A stretch of DNA of 64,000 nucleotides from Chthonomonas sp. UBA2017. GTDB lineage: Bacteria > Armatimonadota > Fimbriimonadia > Fimbriimonadales > Fimbriimonadaceae. A model generated the notes under the pieces. It worked only from the letters and a program-made list of their open reading frames with translations, was not told where the DNA came from and searched no databases. The stretch covers positions 20,174 through 84,173 of the forward strand of contig DDCB01000015.1 of assembly GCA_002335425.1 (NCBI GenBank), read 5' to 3'. Position 1 is the first letter of the stretch. Each line of letters begins with the position of its first letter. Below are positions 41,896 to 51,217 of this stretch, piece by piece. The translations under genes were made by a program, and so were the position numbers.

Positions 41896-43295
41896 AAGCG
41901 ATTTTCAAGAGGGAGTTCATCTCGCTTGTCGCCGATGGTCGGTTTTGGATCGCTTGTTGCTTGTTCACGTTGCTCGTCGGGTTGAGCACGGCGATTAGTC
42001 TCAAGAATGATCGAGCGATGGAACACCTTCGGGGTGGAGCTCAGCACGATCTGCGCCATGAATGGGTTTCGCAAACAGCCAAAGACCCTCACTCGGCGGC
42101 TCACTTTGGAACCTACCAGGTCAAACCCGGAACGTCGCTGAGTTGGTTTGATCCCGGCCTGGATCCGTTTTTAGGCACCGTCAACTTTTTGGAAGCCCAC
42201 GTTCGAAGTGAGTTCATGCTCCGCCCCGCCCGCGATTCCACGTCCGCGCGGCATTTGGGCTATCTTTCTCCGGCCTTTTTGCTCCAGGTGATCGCGCCGC
42301 TTTTGATCATCCTCTTTTGCTTCGGTTCCTTTGCGAGCGATCGAGAATCCGGCACCTTGCGATTGACGTTGGCCTCTGGGGTCCATCCCGCCGCCCTCGT
42401 GGGCGGCAAGATCGTTGGGGGTTTGGCCGCTGTGTTCGCCCTCGTTCTTCCGAGCCTCGGCGTGTCTGGGATCATGATGATGCGGGTGTCCGAGGAGATC
42501 GATCTTGCGCGATTAGGATTGCTGCTGCTCGGCTATGGGTTCTATTTCGCCGCGATTGCCAGCATCACTCTCTGGGTGTCCTCGCGGGTCTTGAAGAGTC
42601 AATCGGCGCTTGCGATCATGATCAGCTTTTGGATCGGGATGACCTTCGTCGTGCCTCGCACGATCTCTGACATGGCGGCAGCGCAGCACCCGTTGCCCTC
42701 CAAAGCCGCCTTTGCCCAAAAAATCGCCGAAGAGACTCGCCAAGGCATTGACGGGCACGACCCCCAAGACGCACGGCGTGAAGAGTTGCTTGAAAGGACG
42801 CTCCGCGAATACGGCGTCCAAAGGATTGAGGAGCTGCCGGTCAATTTCGACGCGATTGCGCTCCAGGCCAGCGAGGACTATACGTCCGAACTCTATCAGC
42901 GGGAATTTGATCGAGTCGCCGACCAGCTCGAAGCCCAGGCGCAAATCGTTCGGACCACCGCTGTCTTGGCCCCCTTCTTGGCCATTCGCAACTGGAGCAT
43001 GGCCGTCTCTGAATCCGACTGGGCCCATCATCGCCGATATGCCCAGGCGGTCGAAAAGTATCGTCAGGAACTCGTTCGCCGGCTCAACACAGACATGATC
43101 CAGAACTCGCGGACGGGCGACTTTGGCTACGTGGTTCAGCAGGATTTTTGGGAGTCCATCCCTCCGATGACCTACGAAGGGCCCTCGGTGCGCGCCTCGA
43201 TCGAGGACGTGGAATCTCAGCTCGGCCTCTTGGCGGCCTGGGCCCTCTTGGGGATCGTGGGTTGCCTTCGCGCGTCCGCGAGGTTGAGGCCGTGA
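41892..43295 (+). CDS. ABC-2 type transporter permease (DUF3526-like)
   Basis: A 467-aa permease with one N-terminal transmembrane helix, an approximately 100-residue extracytoplasmic stretch, a cluster of four to five helices (about residues 130-260), a long soluble loop and a C-terminal helix. The layout fits ABC-2 permeases of the DUF3526/NatB type. TTG start overlapping the ATPase stop. Pairs with the next permease; such systems often use two different permeases. Confidence 0.8.
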   Translation: MKAIFKREFISLVADGRFWIACCLFTLLVGLSTAISLKNDRAMEHLRGGAQHDLRHEWVSQTAKDPHSAAHFGTYQVKPGTSLSWFDPGLDPFLGTVNFLEAHVRSEFMLRPARDSTSARHLGYLSPAFLLQVIAPLLIILFCFGSFASDRESGTLRLTLASGVHPAALVGGKIVGGLAAVFALVLPSLGVSGIMMMRVSEEIDLARLGLLLLGYGFYFAAIASITLWVSSRVLKSQSALAIMISFWIGMTFVVPRTISDMAAAQHPLPSKAAFAQKIAEETRQGIDGHDPQDARREELLERTLREYGVQRIEELPVNFDAIALQASEDYTSELYQREFDRVADQLEAQAQIVRTTAVLAPFLAIRNWSMAVSESDWAHHRRYAQAVEKYRQELVRRLNTDMIQNSRTGDFGYVVQQDFWESIPPMTYEGPSVRASIEDVESQLGLLAAWALLGIVGCLRASARLRP

Positions 43296-44662
43296 ACGTC
43301 CGTTCCGAACTTCGCATCCTGATGCGAGATCGGCAGTTTCTCGGGATCGTTGGTTTTCTCGCCCTGATCTTGGCCGTGGCATTTTGGAGCGGCCACAACG
43401 AACAATCTGACCTCCGGCGTCGGGCCCAGGTCGCTCAGAGCGTTTCCGCCGAGCAGGTCTCGACGCTCCAACAAAACCTACGACTCGCAGACCAAGGCCT
43501 CGGGGATGAAATCCGCCCGGTGCCCACGTCGCCGAGTGTCCTGGCGGCGACGACAAATCCGTATGTTCTCAAACAGAACACCCGCCTCGCCCTCACCGCC
43601 GTGGGCGAAGCGGATGTGCGCCCGAGTTTGGTTCGTCTGGGCGACCCGTTCGATCCGACTTGGACCTACGACGAAATCGTGAGCCCATTGGCGTTGGCGA
43701 GCGGTCGTTTTGACCTTGCGTTTGGGGTCGTCGTCCTTTTGCCGCTCCTCGTGATCGCTCTGATGTTCCGACTCTATTCGGGCGACCACGAGGCGGGCAC
43801 TCGACTCCTTCTCGAATCGGGGCAACACCGACTCTGGAAAATCCTCGCCATCCGGGCGAGCCTCAAATATCTTCTTTTCACAGGTTCGCTGGGCGGGATG
43901 TTCTTTCTTGGGGTCGGGCTCACGACCGGCGGCATCCCGCTCGAAGAGTGCTTGCGATGGATCACCTTCTGCGGCACGTACATCCTCATTTGGTTCTTGA
44001 TCTGCTTTTGGGTATGCCTTTTCAGGGCGGCTTCGGGATCGAACATTGCCGTCCTCATTTCGATCTGGGCGCTCCTGGTGATCGTGATTCCGATTGGCCT
44101 GAATGCGTGGGTGTCAAATCCTGAGGAGTCCCTGGCCAAGTTGGAAGTTGCCCTCGAATATCGCGGCGTTCTTGAGCATCTTGAAGCGACTCCGGAGATG
44201 ATTGCGTCCCTCGAAGCCTCCGCCGGCATTCCCCCTGGTTCGGCCGAAACTTCGACCGCCGCCGCCCTCGCGATGCGCCAATTTGCGATCAAACAGGTCC
44301 GTCCCCAGATGCAGGGGCTACAAGCTCAAGCCATCGCCCGCGAAAAGCAGCTCCAGCGGCTCGGTGGCTGGAACCCGGCCGTCAGCTTAAACGCACTTCT
44401 CGCCAAGCTCGCGGGCCGCGATCCGGAGTCCTTTCGTCGGTTCGAGCGGTATCTGTCTCAAGAACATGCCCGCCGCCAAGCATTCTTTTTGAAGCCGCGA
44501 CTCATCGGGGCTCGGATGTCAGAGCGCGATCTCGCCGAGATTCCCCGACTCGGCCCGCAGGAGGAACCGAGCGGCCCTGCCTGGCGCGAGGCCTGGCCCC
44601 TCGGGCTCACCAGCCTCATCTTGCTGGGGATCGTCGGCCTGGGCGTAAGAAGGCAGCTGTAA
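43292..44662 (+). CDS. ABC-2 type transporter permease (second subunit)
   Basis: A 456-aa permease built like its neighbour: N-terminal helix (LGIVGFLALILAVAFW), soluble loop, five central helices, a second long loop and a final helix. The GTG start at 43292 overlaps the first permease stop (GTGA); a longer frame upstream is a shadow of that gene. Low but visible similarity to the preceding permease suggests an old duplication. Confidence 0.8.
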   Translation: MNVRSELRILMRDRQFLGIVGFLALILAVAFWSGHNEQSDLRRRAQVAQSVSAEQVSTLQQNLRLADQGLGDEIRPVPTSPSVLAATTNPYVLKQNTRLALTAVGEADVRPSLVRLGDPFDPTWTYDEIVSPLALASGRFDLAFGVVVLLPLLVIALMFRLYSGDHEAGTRLLLESGQHRLWKILAIRASLKYLLFTGSLGGMFFLGVGLTTGGIPLEECLRWITFCGTYILIWFLICFWVCLFRAASGSNIAVLISIWALLVIVIPIGLNAWVSNPEESLAKLEVALEYRGVLEHLEATPEMIASLEASAGIPPGSAETSTAAALAMRQFAIKQVRPQMQGLQAQAIAREKQLQRLGGWNPAVSLNALLAKLAGRDPESFRRFERYLSQEHARRQAFFLKPRLIGARMSERDLAEIPRLGPQEEPSGPAWREAWPLGLTSLILLGIVGLGVRRQL

Positions 44663-44683
44663 CCGCGAGTGTGGTCTTATTAG

Positions 44684-44689
44684 TATACT
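44684..44689 (+). promoter_or_regulatory. -10 box of the Spy-like gene
   Basis: TATACT ends 9 nt before the ATG at 44699 (overlapping TACTAT ends 7 nt before). No ribosome-binding site follows. Confidence 0.45.
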
Positions 44690-44698
44690 ATCAGGACG

Positions 44699-45142
44699 AT
44701 GAGAAATTTTCGACTGGGTTTCGCTCTTTTGGTGGCGCTCTCGGGCGGCTTGGTGGGCACGACCGCTCGAGCCCAAGACCCTCAACCGAAGCCCGCGGCC
44801 AAAGCTCAGCAGCCGGTTCCTGACTTCGGATTGAAGGATCGGCTCGTCTCCGACCAGCAGGCCCGAGCCCTCAAGCTCACCAGCAGTCAACGGACGCGAT
44901 TTTCAAAGCTCCAAACGGCCACCCGAGCCGAAATCAAGAAGCTGACCGAAGCCGGAAAAAAGATCTCGCATTCCCACGCTCCGGGCGAGCCTTGCCCGGC
45001 GTGCGCCCATGCCGCCAAAGTTCGTGCCGCGTACCGAAAGTACTTTGTGGAGCTGGGCAAGATCCTCACCGCCGAGCAAGAGCGAACGCTCACCCAGTTG
45101 GTGCGAAAAGAGAACGAAGCCACCCAAACAAGGGGCTCCTAA
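44699..45142 (+). CDS. small exported protein, Spy/LTxxQ-like
   Basis: A 147-aa protein with a signal peptide (cleavage near TARAQ, residue 26), a Pro/Ala-rich stretch and a helical domain with LTSSQRTRFSKLQ and LTAEQERTLTQL. These resemble the LTxxQ repeats of the periplasmic chaperone Spy and metal-resistance proteins. A CPAC motif in the middle may bind metal or form a disulfide. No heavy-metal genes are adjacent. Confidence 0.65.
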   Translation: MRNFRLGFALLVALSGGLVGTTARAQDPQPKPAAKAQQPVPDFGLKDRLVSDQQARALKLTSSQRTRFSKLQTATRAEIKKLTEAGKKISHSHAPGEPCPACAHAAKVRAAYRKYFVELGKILTAEQERTLTQLVRKENEATQTRGS

Positions 45143-45162
45143 GAGCCCAGAGCCGATTGAGG

Positions 45163-45483
45163 ATGCAGTTCCTATGTCTGCTCCGACCGACCCGCCTTGA
45201 GATGGTCACCGAGGGTCCGACGGAGGACGAAGCGGCCGTGATCGGGGCTCACTTTGAGTACCTCCAGGGCCTTGTCGCGCAACGGGTCATGCTCGTTGTG
45301 GGCCGCACTCAAAACAACGACGAAAAGACTCTGGGCCTAGCGATCTTTGAAGCTGAGAATGAACCGGCCGCACAAGAAATTGTCCGGTCGGACCCCGCGG
45401 TCGCTCAGGGCATGATGTCGGCCGAGGTTTTTCCCTATCGCATCGCACTCTGGTGCGATGCTGGCCCCGCTCAAGACGCCTAG
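45163..45483 (+). CDS. YciI-like protein (YCII domain)
   Basis: A 106-aa alpha/beta-barrel protein of the YCII family: starts FLCLLRPTR and ends with EVFPYRIALW, the usual beta-strand and terminal motif. The Asp/His dyad region is partly present (HFEYL). These proteins resemble muconolactone isomerase-like dimers; roles are mostly unknown. It lies 20 nt after the Spy-like gene and a short hairpin (GGGCTC/GAGCCC, 45133-45148). Confidence 0.75.
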   Translation: MQFLCLLRPTRLEMVTEGPTEDEAAVIGAHFEYLQGLVAQRVMLVVGRTQNNDEKTLGLAIFEAENEPAAQEIVRSDPAVAQGMMSAEVFPYRIALWCDAGPAQDA

Positions 45484-45513
45484 CATTCGAAAGGGAATGG
45501 GGAAGAGAGGGTG

Positions 45514-45589
45514 TGGTAGTCCGGACGGGATTCGAACCCGCGACCTCCGCCGTGAAAGGGCGGCATCCTAACCGCTAGACGACCGGACC
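45514..45589 (-). tRNA. tRNA-Glu (anticodon TTC)
   Basis: The minus-strand sequence folds as a cloverleaf: acceptor GGTCCGG with CCGGACT (7 bp, one G-U), anticodon loop CTTTCAC with TTC, and T-arm GCGGGTTCGAATCCCGT. The CCA end is encoded (45514-45516). Discriminator A. It has its own promoter 12 nt upstream and lies alone. Confidence 0.97.
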
Positions 45590-45600
45590 AAACCAATCTC

Positions 45601-45630
45601 ATTGTAGCCAAAATCGTCCTCGCAGTTCAA
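45601..45630 (-). promoter_or_regulatory. tRNA-Glu promoter (TTGAAC - 18 bp - TACAAT)
   Basis: On the minus strand TTGAAC (45625-45630) and TACAAT (45601-45606) are 18 bp apart, ending 11 nt before the tRNA 5' end. Confidence 0.85.
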
Positions 45631-45672
45631 GGCCCCTCCTGGGACTCCATGGACCTTTTCCTGGCAAGAAAA

Positions 45673-45698
45673 AGCCTCCAGCGAATTCGCTGGAGGCT
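45673..45698 (-). terminator. terminator of the LysM-NlpC/P60 gene
   Basis: AGCCTCCAGCG (45673-45683) and its complement (45688-45698) form a perfect 11-bp stem with loop AATT. On the minus strand it is followed by TTTTTCTTG. Confidence 0.92.
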
Positions 45699-45721
45699 CG
45701 GTTGGGAGATTCAAGTCTCAA

Positions 45722-47215
45722 CTATCGGCTGACTTCGTCGGTCCCGAGCGAGACTCGGCGGCGCGATTGCGGCGCGTCGTTTCGAGAGCTCTTCGCCGAA
45801 CTGCTCGTCTGGGCAACGACGGTCGAGGACTTGCTTCGGCTCGCCGTGCTGGAGGGCTTCAGATTCGAAGTCACTCGCCGTGCTCCGGCATACCGGCGCT
45901 GGTAGTAGCCTTCGTTGATCGAGTCAGTTTTGACTCGGCCGCCGCCGCTACTGGCGTGGATAAATCGACCCCCGCCGATGTAGATTCCGACGTGGTTGAT
46001 CCGCGTCCCCCGATTCGTCTTGAAAAAGACCAAGTCTCCTTGCTTCAAGTTGCTCTTACTGACTGCGGTTCCGACTCGAGCCTGCTCTCGCGAGGTCCGC
46101 GGCAGTCGGATGCCTTGGCTTCGGAAGACCGAAGTCGTAAAGCCGCTACAATCAAAGCCGCTTCGAGACGTCCCGCCCCACCGATATCGAACGCCCATGT
46201 GGCTTTTGGCCTTGTCGATGAGGGCATAGCCGCTGGACGGCGAGGGCTCACGAGAAGCCACGGTTCGAGTTTTTGAGCTCGAAGATGTTCGCGTGCGTTG
46301 GGCCACGGTCTGAGAAGATCGGGTCCGGGTGCGGGTCGAAGCGACTTGCCGGGCCGAAATCCCTTTAAGCATGTCGCCTCGCATCCAACCGACGGTGCCC
46401 CGGGGGAATCGGAGCTTGTACCAATCTCCCATTCGATCGAGCACGACGGCTTCGGTGCCACGATCCACGGTCGTGATTGCCGGAGCAGTTGTTTTGGCTC
46501 CCCGCCGGATCGTGGCGTCGTCCTTAATCACCATCGCCCGGGCCGTACGGATCGATGCGATTTGAGCCGTCGCCACGCGAGCGCCGCCCGGCAAGTTGAG
46601 TTTCTGACCGATTTGGAGTCGGTCCCAGCGGACGTTCGGATTGGCAGCCCGGAGCTGAGAAGGCGTCACGCCGACTCGTCGAGCGATCACCCAGTCGTTG
46701 TCCCCTTGTCGGACGGTGACGGATCGACTCGTGGTGGAGGCCGTTCGAACTGTGGTTGTCGCAGGCCGGGCCGAGGCCACTTGTCGGCTGCTCGGAATTC
46801 GAATCTGCTGACCGATCCGGAGCTTGTCCCATTGGACGCCCGGGTTGGCCGCTCGGAGCGCCGCGTTCGGCACTCCTGCTCGCTCGGCGAGCTTGTCAAT
46901 ATGATCGCCCGATCGGACGCTCAGCGTTCGCCCCGTCGTGGTTGATGACGATCGGGCGGGCGCGGCGGCGGTGGGAGCCGACGTGCCAGGCAGAGCATTG
47001 CTCGCGGTGCGCTTGGGAATTCGGATCTTCGCGCCGAGCTTCAGTCGCTCCGCGCTCAGGCCAGGATTCGCTTGGAGAATGCTTCGCGACGTAACGCGAT
47101 ACTTCTCGGCGAGCTTGCCGATCTGATCTCCAGGCCGAATTGTATGGGTGCTTTGTGCAAATGACGTGCTTGCCAGCAGCAAACAGGCCCACAAGGCGTT
47201 GGGTCGTAGGGTCAA
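45722..47215 (-). CDS. LysM-SH3-NlpC/P60 cell-wall hydrolase
   Basis: A 497-aa exported murein hydrolase. After a signal peptide there are three LysM repeats (each with PGLxxxxLKLG- or NVRWDRLQIG-like segments, residues about 25-210), an SH3b domain near 250-295, and a C-terminal NlpC/P60 peptidase with Cys in RSGFDCSGFT and His in INHVGIYIG. It would bind glycan chains and cut stem-peptide bonds. TTG start preceded by AGAGGAGG. Has its own promoter and terminator. No c-di-AMP riboswitch precedes it, although this is a classic ydaO target class. Confidence 0.93.
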   Translation of the reverse strand: MTLRPNALWACLLLASTSFAQSTHTIRPGDQIGKLAEKYRVTSRSILQANPGLSAERLKLGAKIRIPKRTASNALPGTSAPTAAAPARSSSTTTGRTLSVRSGDHIDKLAERAGVPNAALRAANPGVQWDKLRIGQQIRIPSSRQVASARPATTTVRTASTTSRSVTVRQGDNDWVIARRVGVTPSQLRAANPNVRWDRLQIGQKLNLPGGARVATAQIASIRTARAMVIKDDATIRRGAKTTAPAITTVDRGTEAVVLDRMGDWYKLRFPRGTVGWMRGDMLKGISARQVASTRTRTRSSQTVAQRTRTSSSSKTRTVASREPSPSSGYALIDKAKSHMGVRYRWGGTSRSGFDCSGFTTSVFRSQGIRLPRTSREQARVGTAVSKSNLKQGDLVFFKTNRGTRINHVGIYIGGGRFIHASSGGGRVKTDSINEGYYQRRYAGARRVTSNLKPSSTASRSKSSTVVAQTSSSAKSSRNDAPQSRRRVSLGTDEVSR

Positions 47216-47278
47216 GACTTACCTCCTCTGGTACCCGGAGAACTCGGTCACCCACGACTGGTCCTCCGACGAACGATC

Positions 47279-47308
47279 AGGATACCAGGTCTTTGGTCCT
47301 GCCGTCAA
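47279..47308 (-). promoter_or_regulatory. promoter of the LysM hydrolase (TTGACG - 18 bp - TATCCT)
   Basis: Minus-strand -35 TTGACG (47303-47308) and -10 TATCCT (47279-47284), 18 bp apart, predict a leader of about 57 nt before the TTG start. Confidence 0.7.
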
Positions 47309-47374
47309 CCTATTAAGACGAACTCCGGCCAAGAATCGTCGCGAAAGCTGAATTCAGGTAGCCTGACAGCTCAG

Positions 47375-48247
47375 ATGCTCAGCGTGCTCATCGTGAATTG
47401 GAACACGAAGGAATTATTGGCACGCTGCCTCCATTCGCTTCAAGAAAATCCGCCCGAAGCCGTTCCGATGGAGATCATTGTCGTCGAAAATGATTCTTCC
47501 GATGGGAGTGCCGAGCGAGTCGCCCAAGAATTTCCGAACGTGAAGCTGATCCGTGCCCCCCGCAATTTAGGCTACGCCGCCGGCAACAACGCGGCGTTCG
47601 CACGGGCACAGGGGGAGTGGCTTTTGACCCTCAATCCCGACACGGAGATCGGCCCGGGAGTGCTCGATGCCGCCGTCCAAGGACTCCAAAATCGGCCTGG
47701 ATACGGCGTTTGGGCCTGTCAATTAGTTGGGCTCGATGGAAAGGTTCAAGCCTCGGTGCGCGGGTTTCCGAGCGTCATCGGGGTCCTCGGCGAAGCGCTG
47801 GGGGTGGCCACGCGATTTTCTGGATCCCGGTGGGATTCGTACCGGCTGAGCTCGTTTTCCTATCAAGAGTCAGGCCCAGCGCCTCAGCCCATGGGCACGT
47901 TCTTGCTGTTTCGACGGTCAGCTTTGGCGGAGATCGGCAATGCCGCCGGGCCTTTTGATGAAGATTTCCCGATTTTCTATAACGAAGTCGATCTGCTCTG
48001 GCGACTCCGAAAGGCTGGATGGCTGTGTTGGTTTGAGGCAAGTTGTCAGGTTCGGCACGTACACGGAGCAAGCACCCAACAGGTCCGAAAGTCGATGATT
48101 TGGGAATCGCACCGAAGTCTGGTCCGCTACGCCCACAAGCACGGCTCTTGGCCCGTCCGCCTTTTGATGAACTTCGGCGGTGCCGCCGCAATCTATCTCA
48201 AAGCGCTCCTTCGGGCGCGAGGCTATGATGCAGGATTTCGAGCTTAG
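47375..48247 (+). CDS. glycosyltransferase family 2 (WbbL/rhamnosyltransferase-like)
   Basis: A 290-aa GT2 enzyme, GT-A fold: starts MLSVLIVNWNTKELLARCL, nucleotide-sugar-binding NPDT near residue 89 in place of the classical DxD, and a GPFDEDFPIFYNEVDLLWR catalytic segment (ED-like). Close relatives are rhamnosyltransferases of O-antigen or cell-wall glycan synthesis. A TAGCCT box lies 10 nt upstream of its start. The first of three genes (GT2, GT2, Wzy-like) likely forming a polysaccharide operon. Confidence 0.87.
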   Translation: MLSVLIVNWNTKELLARCLHSLQENPPEAVPMEIIVVENDSSDGSAERVAQEFPNVKLIRAPRNLGYAAGNNAAFARAQGEWLLTLNPDTEIGPGVLDAAVQGLQNRPGYGVWACQLVGLDGKVQASVRGFPSVIGVLGEALGVATRFSGSRWDSYRLSSFSYQESGPAPQPMGTFLLFRRSALAEIGNAAGPFDEDFPIFYNEVDLLWRLRKAGWLCWFEASCQVRHVHGASTQQVRKSMIWESHRSLVRYAHKHGSWPVRLLMNFGGAAAIYLKALLRARGYDAGFRA

Positions 48248-49127
48248 TGTGACCATCTGCAGCTGGAACACTCGCGAGGATCTGCGCCTGTGTCTGGAGA
48301 GCCTTCGCCGCGTCCGCGGGGAAGTTGACTTTGAGGTCATCGTCGTCGACAACGCGAGCAAAGATGGGAGCGGGGCCATGGTCGCCGAGCAGTTTCCCGA
48401 GTTCCGCTTGCTTCAACAGACCGAGAACCTGGGGTTTTGTCGGGGCCACAATCTCGCTCTGCAAGAGCGGCGGGGAAGAGACGCGATGCTCTTGAATTCC
48501 GACACGGTCGTCCATCCGGGGGCGCTCCGCGCTCTGATGGAGGTACGTCGTGCGCGTCCGGAAGTCGGGATTTTGGGTCCTAAGCTCAAGAATCCGGATG
48601 GAAGCTTGCAGTTTTCGTGTCGGCGATTTCCGAACCCGATCGCGGCGGCTTTTCGGAACACGTTCCTGGGGCGATGGTTTCCTCAGAACAAGTTTACGCG
48701 GGAATACTTGATGCAAGACTGGTCCCACGACCAGCTGCGAGAAGTCGACTGGCTCAGCGGAGCGGCGATGATCGTGACTCACGAAGTCATCGAGAAAGTC
48801 GGCGTGCTCGACCCCAACCTCTTCATGTTCTGCGAAGACGTCGATCTGTGCAAAAGAGCCTGGGAACAAGGATTCAAAGTCGTGTATGTTCCGACAGGAG
48901 AAATTACACACGCCATCGGTCGGAGCACCGACCAAGTCGCCAACAAAATGATCGTTCGGTTCCACCGCTCGATGCTGAGATACTATACAAAACACAACCT
49001 TCGCGAGTCGTTCGTCCTTTTGCGTCCCGGTCTGTGGTGCTTTGCCGCCACAGCTTTGACAATTCGCGCCAGCTTGTTTCTCCTGAAAAACGGGCTCGAT
49101 GCCCTTCGGCGGAGGATTTCGCGATGA
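48225..49127 (+). CDS. glycosyltransferase family 2
   Basis: A 300-aa paralogue of the preceding GT2: opens LSVTICSWNTREDLRLCL, has the sugar-nucleotide motif LNSDT and the catalytic segment FMFCEDVDLCKRAWEQG. The start is one of two adjacent ATG codons (48225 or 48228) within the 3' end of the first GT2 (about 20-nt overlap). Its stop overlaps the O-antigen-ligase-like gene (ATGA). Confidence 0.87.
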   Translation: MMQDFELSVTICSWNTREDLRLCLESLRRVRGEVDFEVIVVDNASKDGSGAMVAEQFPEFRLLQQTENLGFCRGHNLALQERRGRDAMLLNSDTVVHPGALRALMEVRRARPEVGILGPKLKNPDGSLQFSCRRFPNPIAAAFRNTFLGRWFPQNKFTREYLMQDWSHDQLREVDWLSGAAMIVTHEVIEKVGVLDPNLFMFCEDVDLCKRAWEQGFKVVYVPTGEITHAIGRSTDQVANKMIVRFHRSMLRYYTKHNLRESFVLLRPGLWCFAATALTIRASLFLLKNGLDALRRRISR

Positions 49128-51217
49128 AATCGTCAGCGAAACCGCGAAATCTTCTCCTCATCCTGTTTGGAATCTCGGCCGGGTTCGCCGTCCTTTTCGG
49201 AGGGCAGATTTCGGTCGTCGTGATGCCGGTCTCGCCGGGGGGCTTCTGGTCGAGCTTGAGTGGAGGCGAACTCGCCGAACTCGCCCAGGCGCTTGGGGTG
49301 ATCCCGGCGGTCGTCGCCCTCTGCGTGGCGTTGGTCCGAACCCGGGTGGTCCCGATGCCAAGGGCGTCGATTGCTTTGGGCATGGTGATCTTTTTCACGC
49401 TCTTGCTCCTGAGCCTCTTGGTCTCCCGATTTCGCTATGTTTCGTTCCAAAGCTGGCTTGATTGGGCTCTGTACGGGGTCGCTTTTTTCGGCGCCGTGAT
49501 CCTGAGCGGCCGGGTGCATGGGCCTCGGCTGATTCTCCAATTCATCGTCGGGGCCGGGGCTTTGGTCGCCCTGAAAGGGATCGGCGAGTATGCCTCGATG
49601 CGGGCGGTCGATCCGTCGTGGCGCATTTTTGCCGACTGGAACAATGCGAATGCCCTCGCAGGCATGCTCCTCTTGGTTGTCTTTCCTGCGCTGGGGCTGA
49701 TGCTGACCTCAGAGCGCTTGGAGCGTCTTTTCTCGGGTCTTGCGGCCACGCTTGTCTTGTTCGCCTTGGCCCTGACTCAGTCGAAAGGCGGCTTCTTAGC
49801 CGCTGGAGCGGGCGTTCTGGTTTGGCTGGTGGCGGCAGTGGCCTGGGGCGGATGGAAACGGGCAAGCGTCTCGCTTTTGCCCTTCCTGGTCGCTGGGGTG
49901 ATGGTCTTTGCACTCCAGGCCCAGAGTGCCTCGGCGGGCCCGATGCAGCGCGTGGCAACGCGAGCAGAAAATTCAGAACAGTCGGGAAGATTTCGAAAAC
50001 TCCTCTGGCAAACGTCGATCGATCTGATCCAAGCGGCGCCCCTCGGCACAGGGCTCAATACGTTTCAGTTCGAATCCGGAAGCCCAGGGCGAGTCACTCC
50101 CACCTATATGGCCCACCAGAGCTATCTTCAACTCGCTGCGGAGGCCGGAATCGTCACTCTGGTGCTGTTTTTGGGGATCGGAGTCCTGTGGCTGCGAGAG
50201 ATGCTCCGAGGGGCGCGTAAGCTACCTCCCGACCGGAGCCTGCTTCGGGCCGGCATCTTGGCGGCAGTGGCAGCTTCAGCGGCCCACTCGCTCGTGGACA
50301 GTGATTGGTACTACTTTGGCTGTGGTTTCATCTTCTTTTTGCTCCTAGGCCTTGGCCTTCAGCTCAGCAACGATGCCACTTCGCCCGAACTCGCCCCTCG
50401 CTCGATGCGCTGGGTCCTGATGACCAGTGTTGCCGCCGTCGGGACCCTTTCGCTTCTCTTCGGATGGCATGAAGCCCAAAAAAGCCTCATCTTAGGCCGT
50501 CTGCCCGATTTGGCGGCCTTTGAAGAGATGAAGGAACTCCCCGATGGGGGAGATGGAGAATGGGTGTATCTCCAGGCCACTTGGTCTCGCCGAATGGGAA
50601 TGCAGAGCGACCTCGAATACCAGCGGGCCGCCCAACTCGCCCCCTCGCTCCGCCACCTGCGAGCCTGGGCGCGCGTCCAGATCGAGCGCCGCGAATTTCC
50701 TGGAGCCGAATCCACTCTCCGGTCGGCGCTGAAGAACGATCCGAACAATCTCGCGACCCTCGCCGCCCTCCTGGAGCTCTATCAAGCTCAACAAAGCACG
50801 GCCCAAATCCAGGAGACCGCTCAGCGCATGATCGAGGTCGAGAAGACCTCGACGTATCAAGTGCGATCCCTACCCGAGCTGATCCCGACCGAAACGGCCT
50901 GGGCGCGGGGCGTTTTGGCCGAGTTTGAATCCGACCGAAGTCGGCGGGCTCAGCTCCTTCAAGAGGCCCTGGAGATCTATCAGCGCTATCACAAAGTGAC
51001 GGTCCCCAGAATCCTGCAGGCGACGCGGGCCGGGCTCGAAGGCGGATTCGCCGGAGAGTCGCTCGAAGACGCTCGTCAGAACCTCCGGCAAGGCCAGATG
51101 ATCGCGAGCCGGCTCGCCGAGACTTATCGCGAGCTCGAGGCCCCTTCACGGGCCGCCGAAGCCGAAGCTGCCGGTCGCGAGCTTGCGATCGACGAGAGCT
51201 CGACCTCGACGCCCTGA
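49124..51217 (+). CDS. O-antigen ligase/polymerase-like (Wzy_C) protein with TPR tail
   Basis: A 697-aa membrane protein with about twelve helices. The Wzy_C/O-antigen ligase core is marked by ALTQSKGGFLAA and by the periplasmic loop GRFRKLLWQTSIDLIQAAPLG then AHQSYLQLAAEAG. The C-terminal 200 residues are soluble tetratricopeptide-like helices (LRHLRAWARVQIE and following). It would ligate or polymerise an undecaprenyl-linked glycan. The start at 49124 overlaps the GT2 stop. Its last 94 nt overlap the convergent PBP2 gene. Confidence 0.88.
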   Translation: MKSSAKPRNLLLILFGISAGFAVLFGGQISVVVMPVSPGGFWSSLSGGELAELAQALGVIPAVVALCVALVRTRVVPMPRASIALGMVIFFTLLLLSLLVSRFRYVSFQSWLDWALYGVAFFGAVILSGRVHGPRLILQFIVGAGALVALKGIGEYASMRAVDPSWRIFADWNNANALAGMLLLVVFPALGLMLTSERLERLFSGLAATLVLFALALTQSKGGFLAAGAGVLVWLVAAVAWGGWKRASVSLLPFLVAGVMVFALQAQSASAGPMQRVATRAENSEQSGRFRKLLWQTSIDLIQAAPLGTGLNTFQFESGSPGRVTPTYMAHQSYLQLAAEAGIVTLVLFLGIGVLWLREMLRGARKLPPDRSLLRAGILAAVAASAAHSLVDSDWYYFGCGFIFFLLLGLGLQLSNDATSPELAPRSMRWVLMTSVAAVGTLSLLFGWHEAQKSLILGRLPDLAAFEEMKELPDGGDGEWVYLQATWSRRMGMQSDLEYQRAAQLAPSLRHLRAWARVQIERREFPGAESTLRSALKNDPNNLATLAALLELYQAQQSTAQIQETAQRMIEVEKTSTYQVRSLPELIPTETAWARGVLAEFESDRSRRAQLLQEALEIYQRYHKVTVPRILQATRAGLEGGFAGESLEDARQNLRQGQMIASRLAETYRELEAPSRAAEAEAAGRELAIDESSTSTP

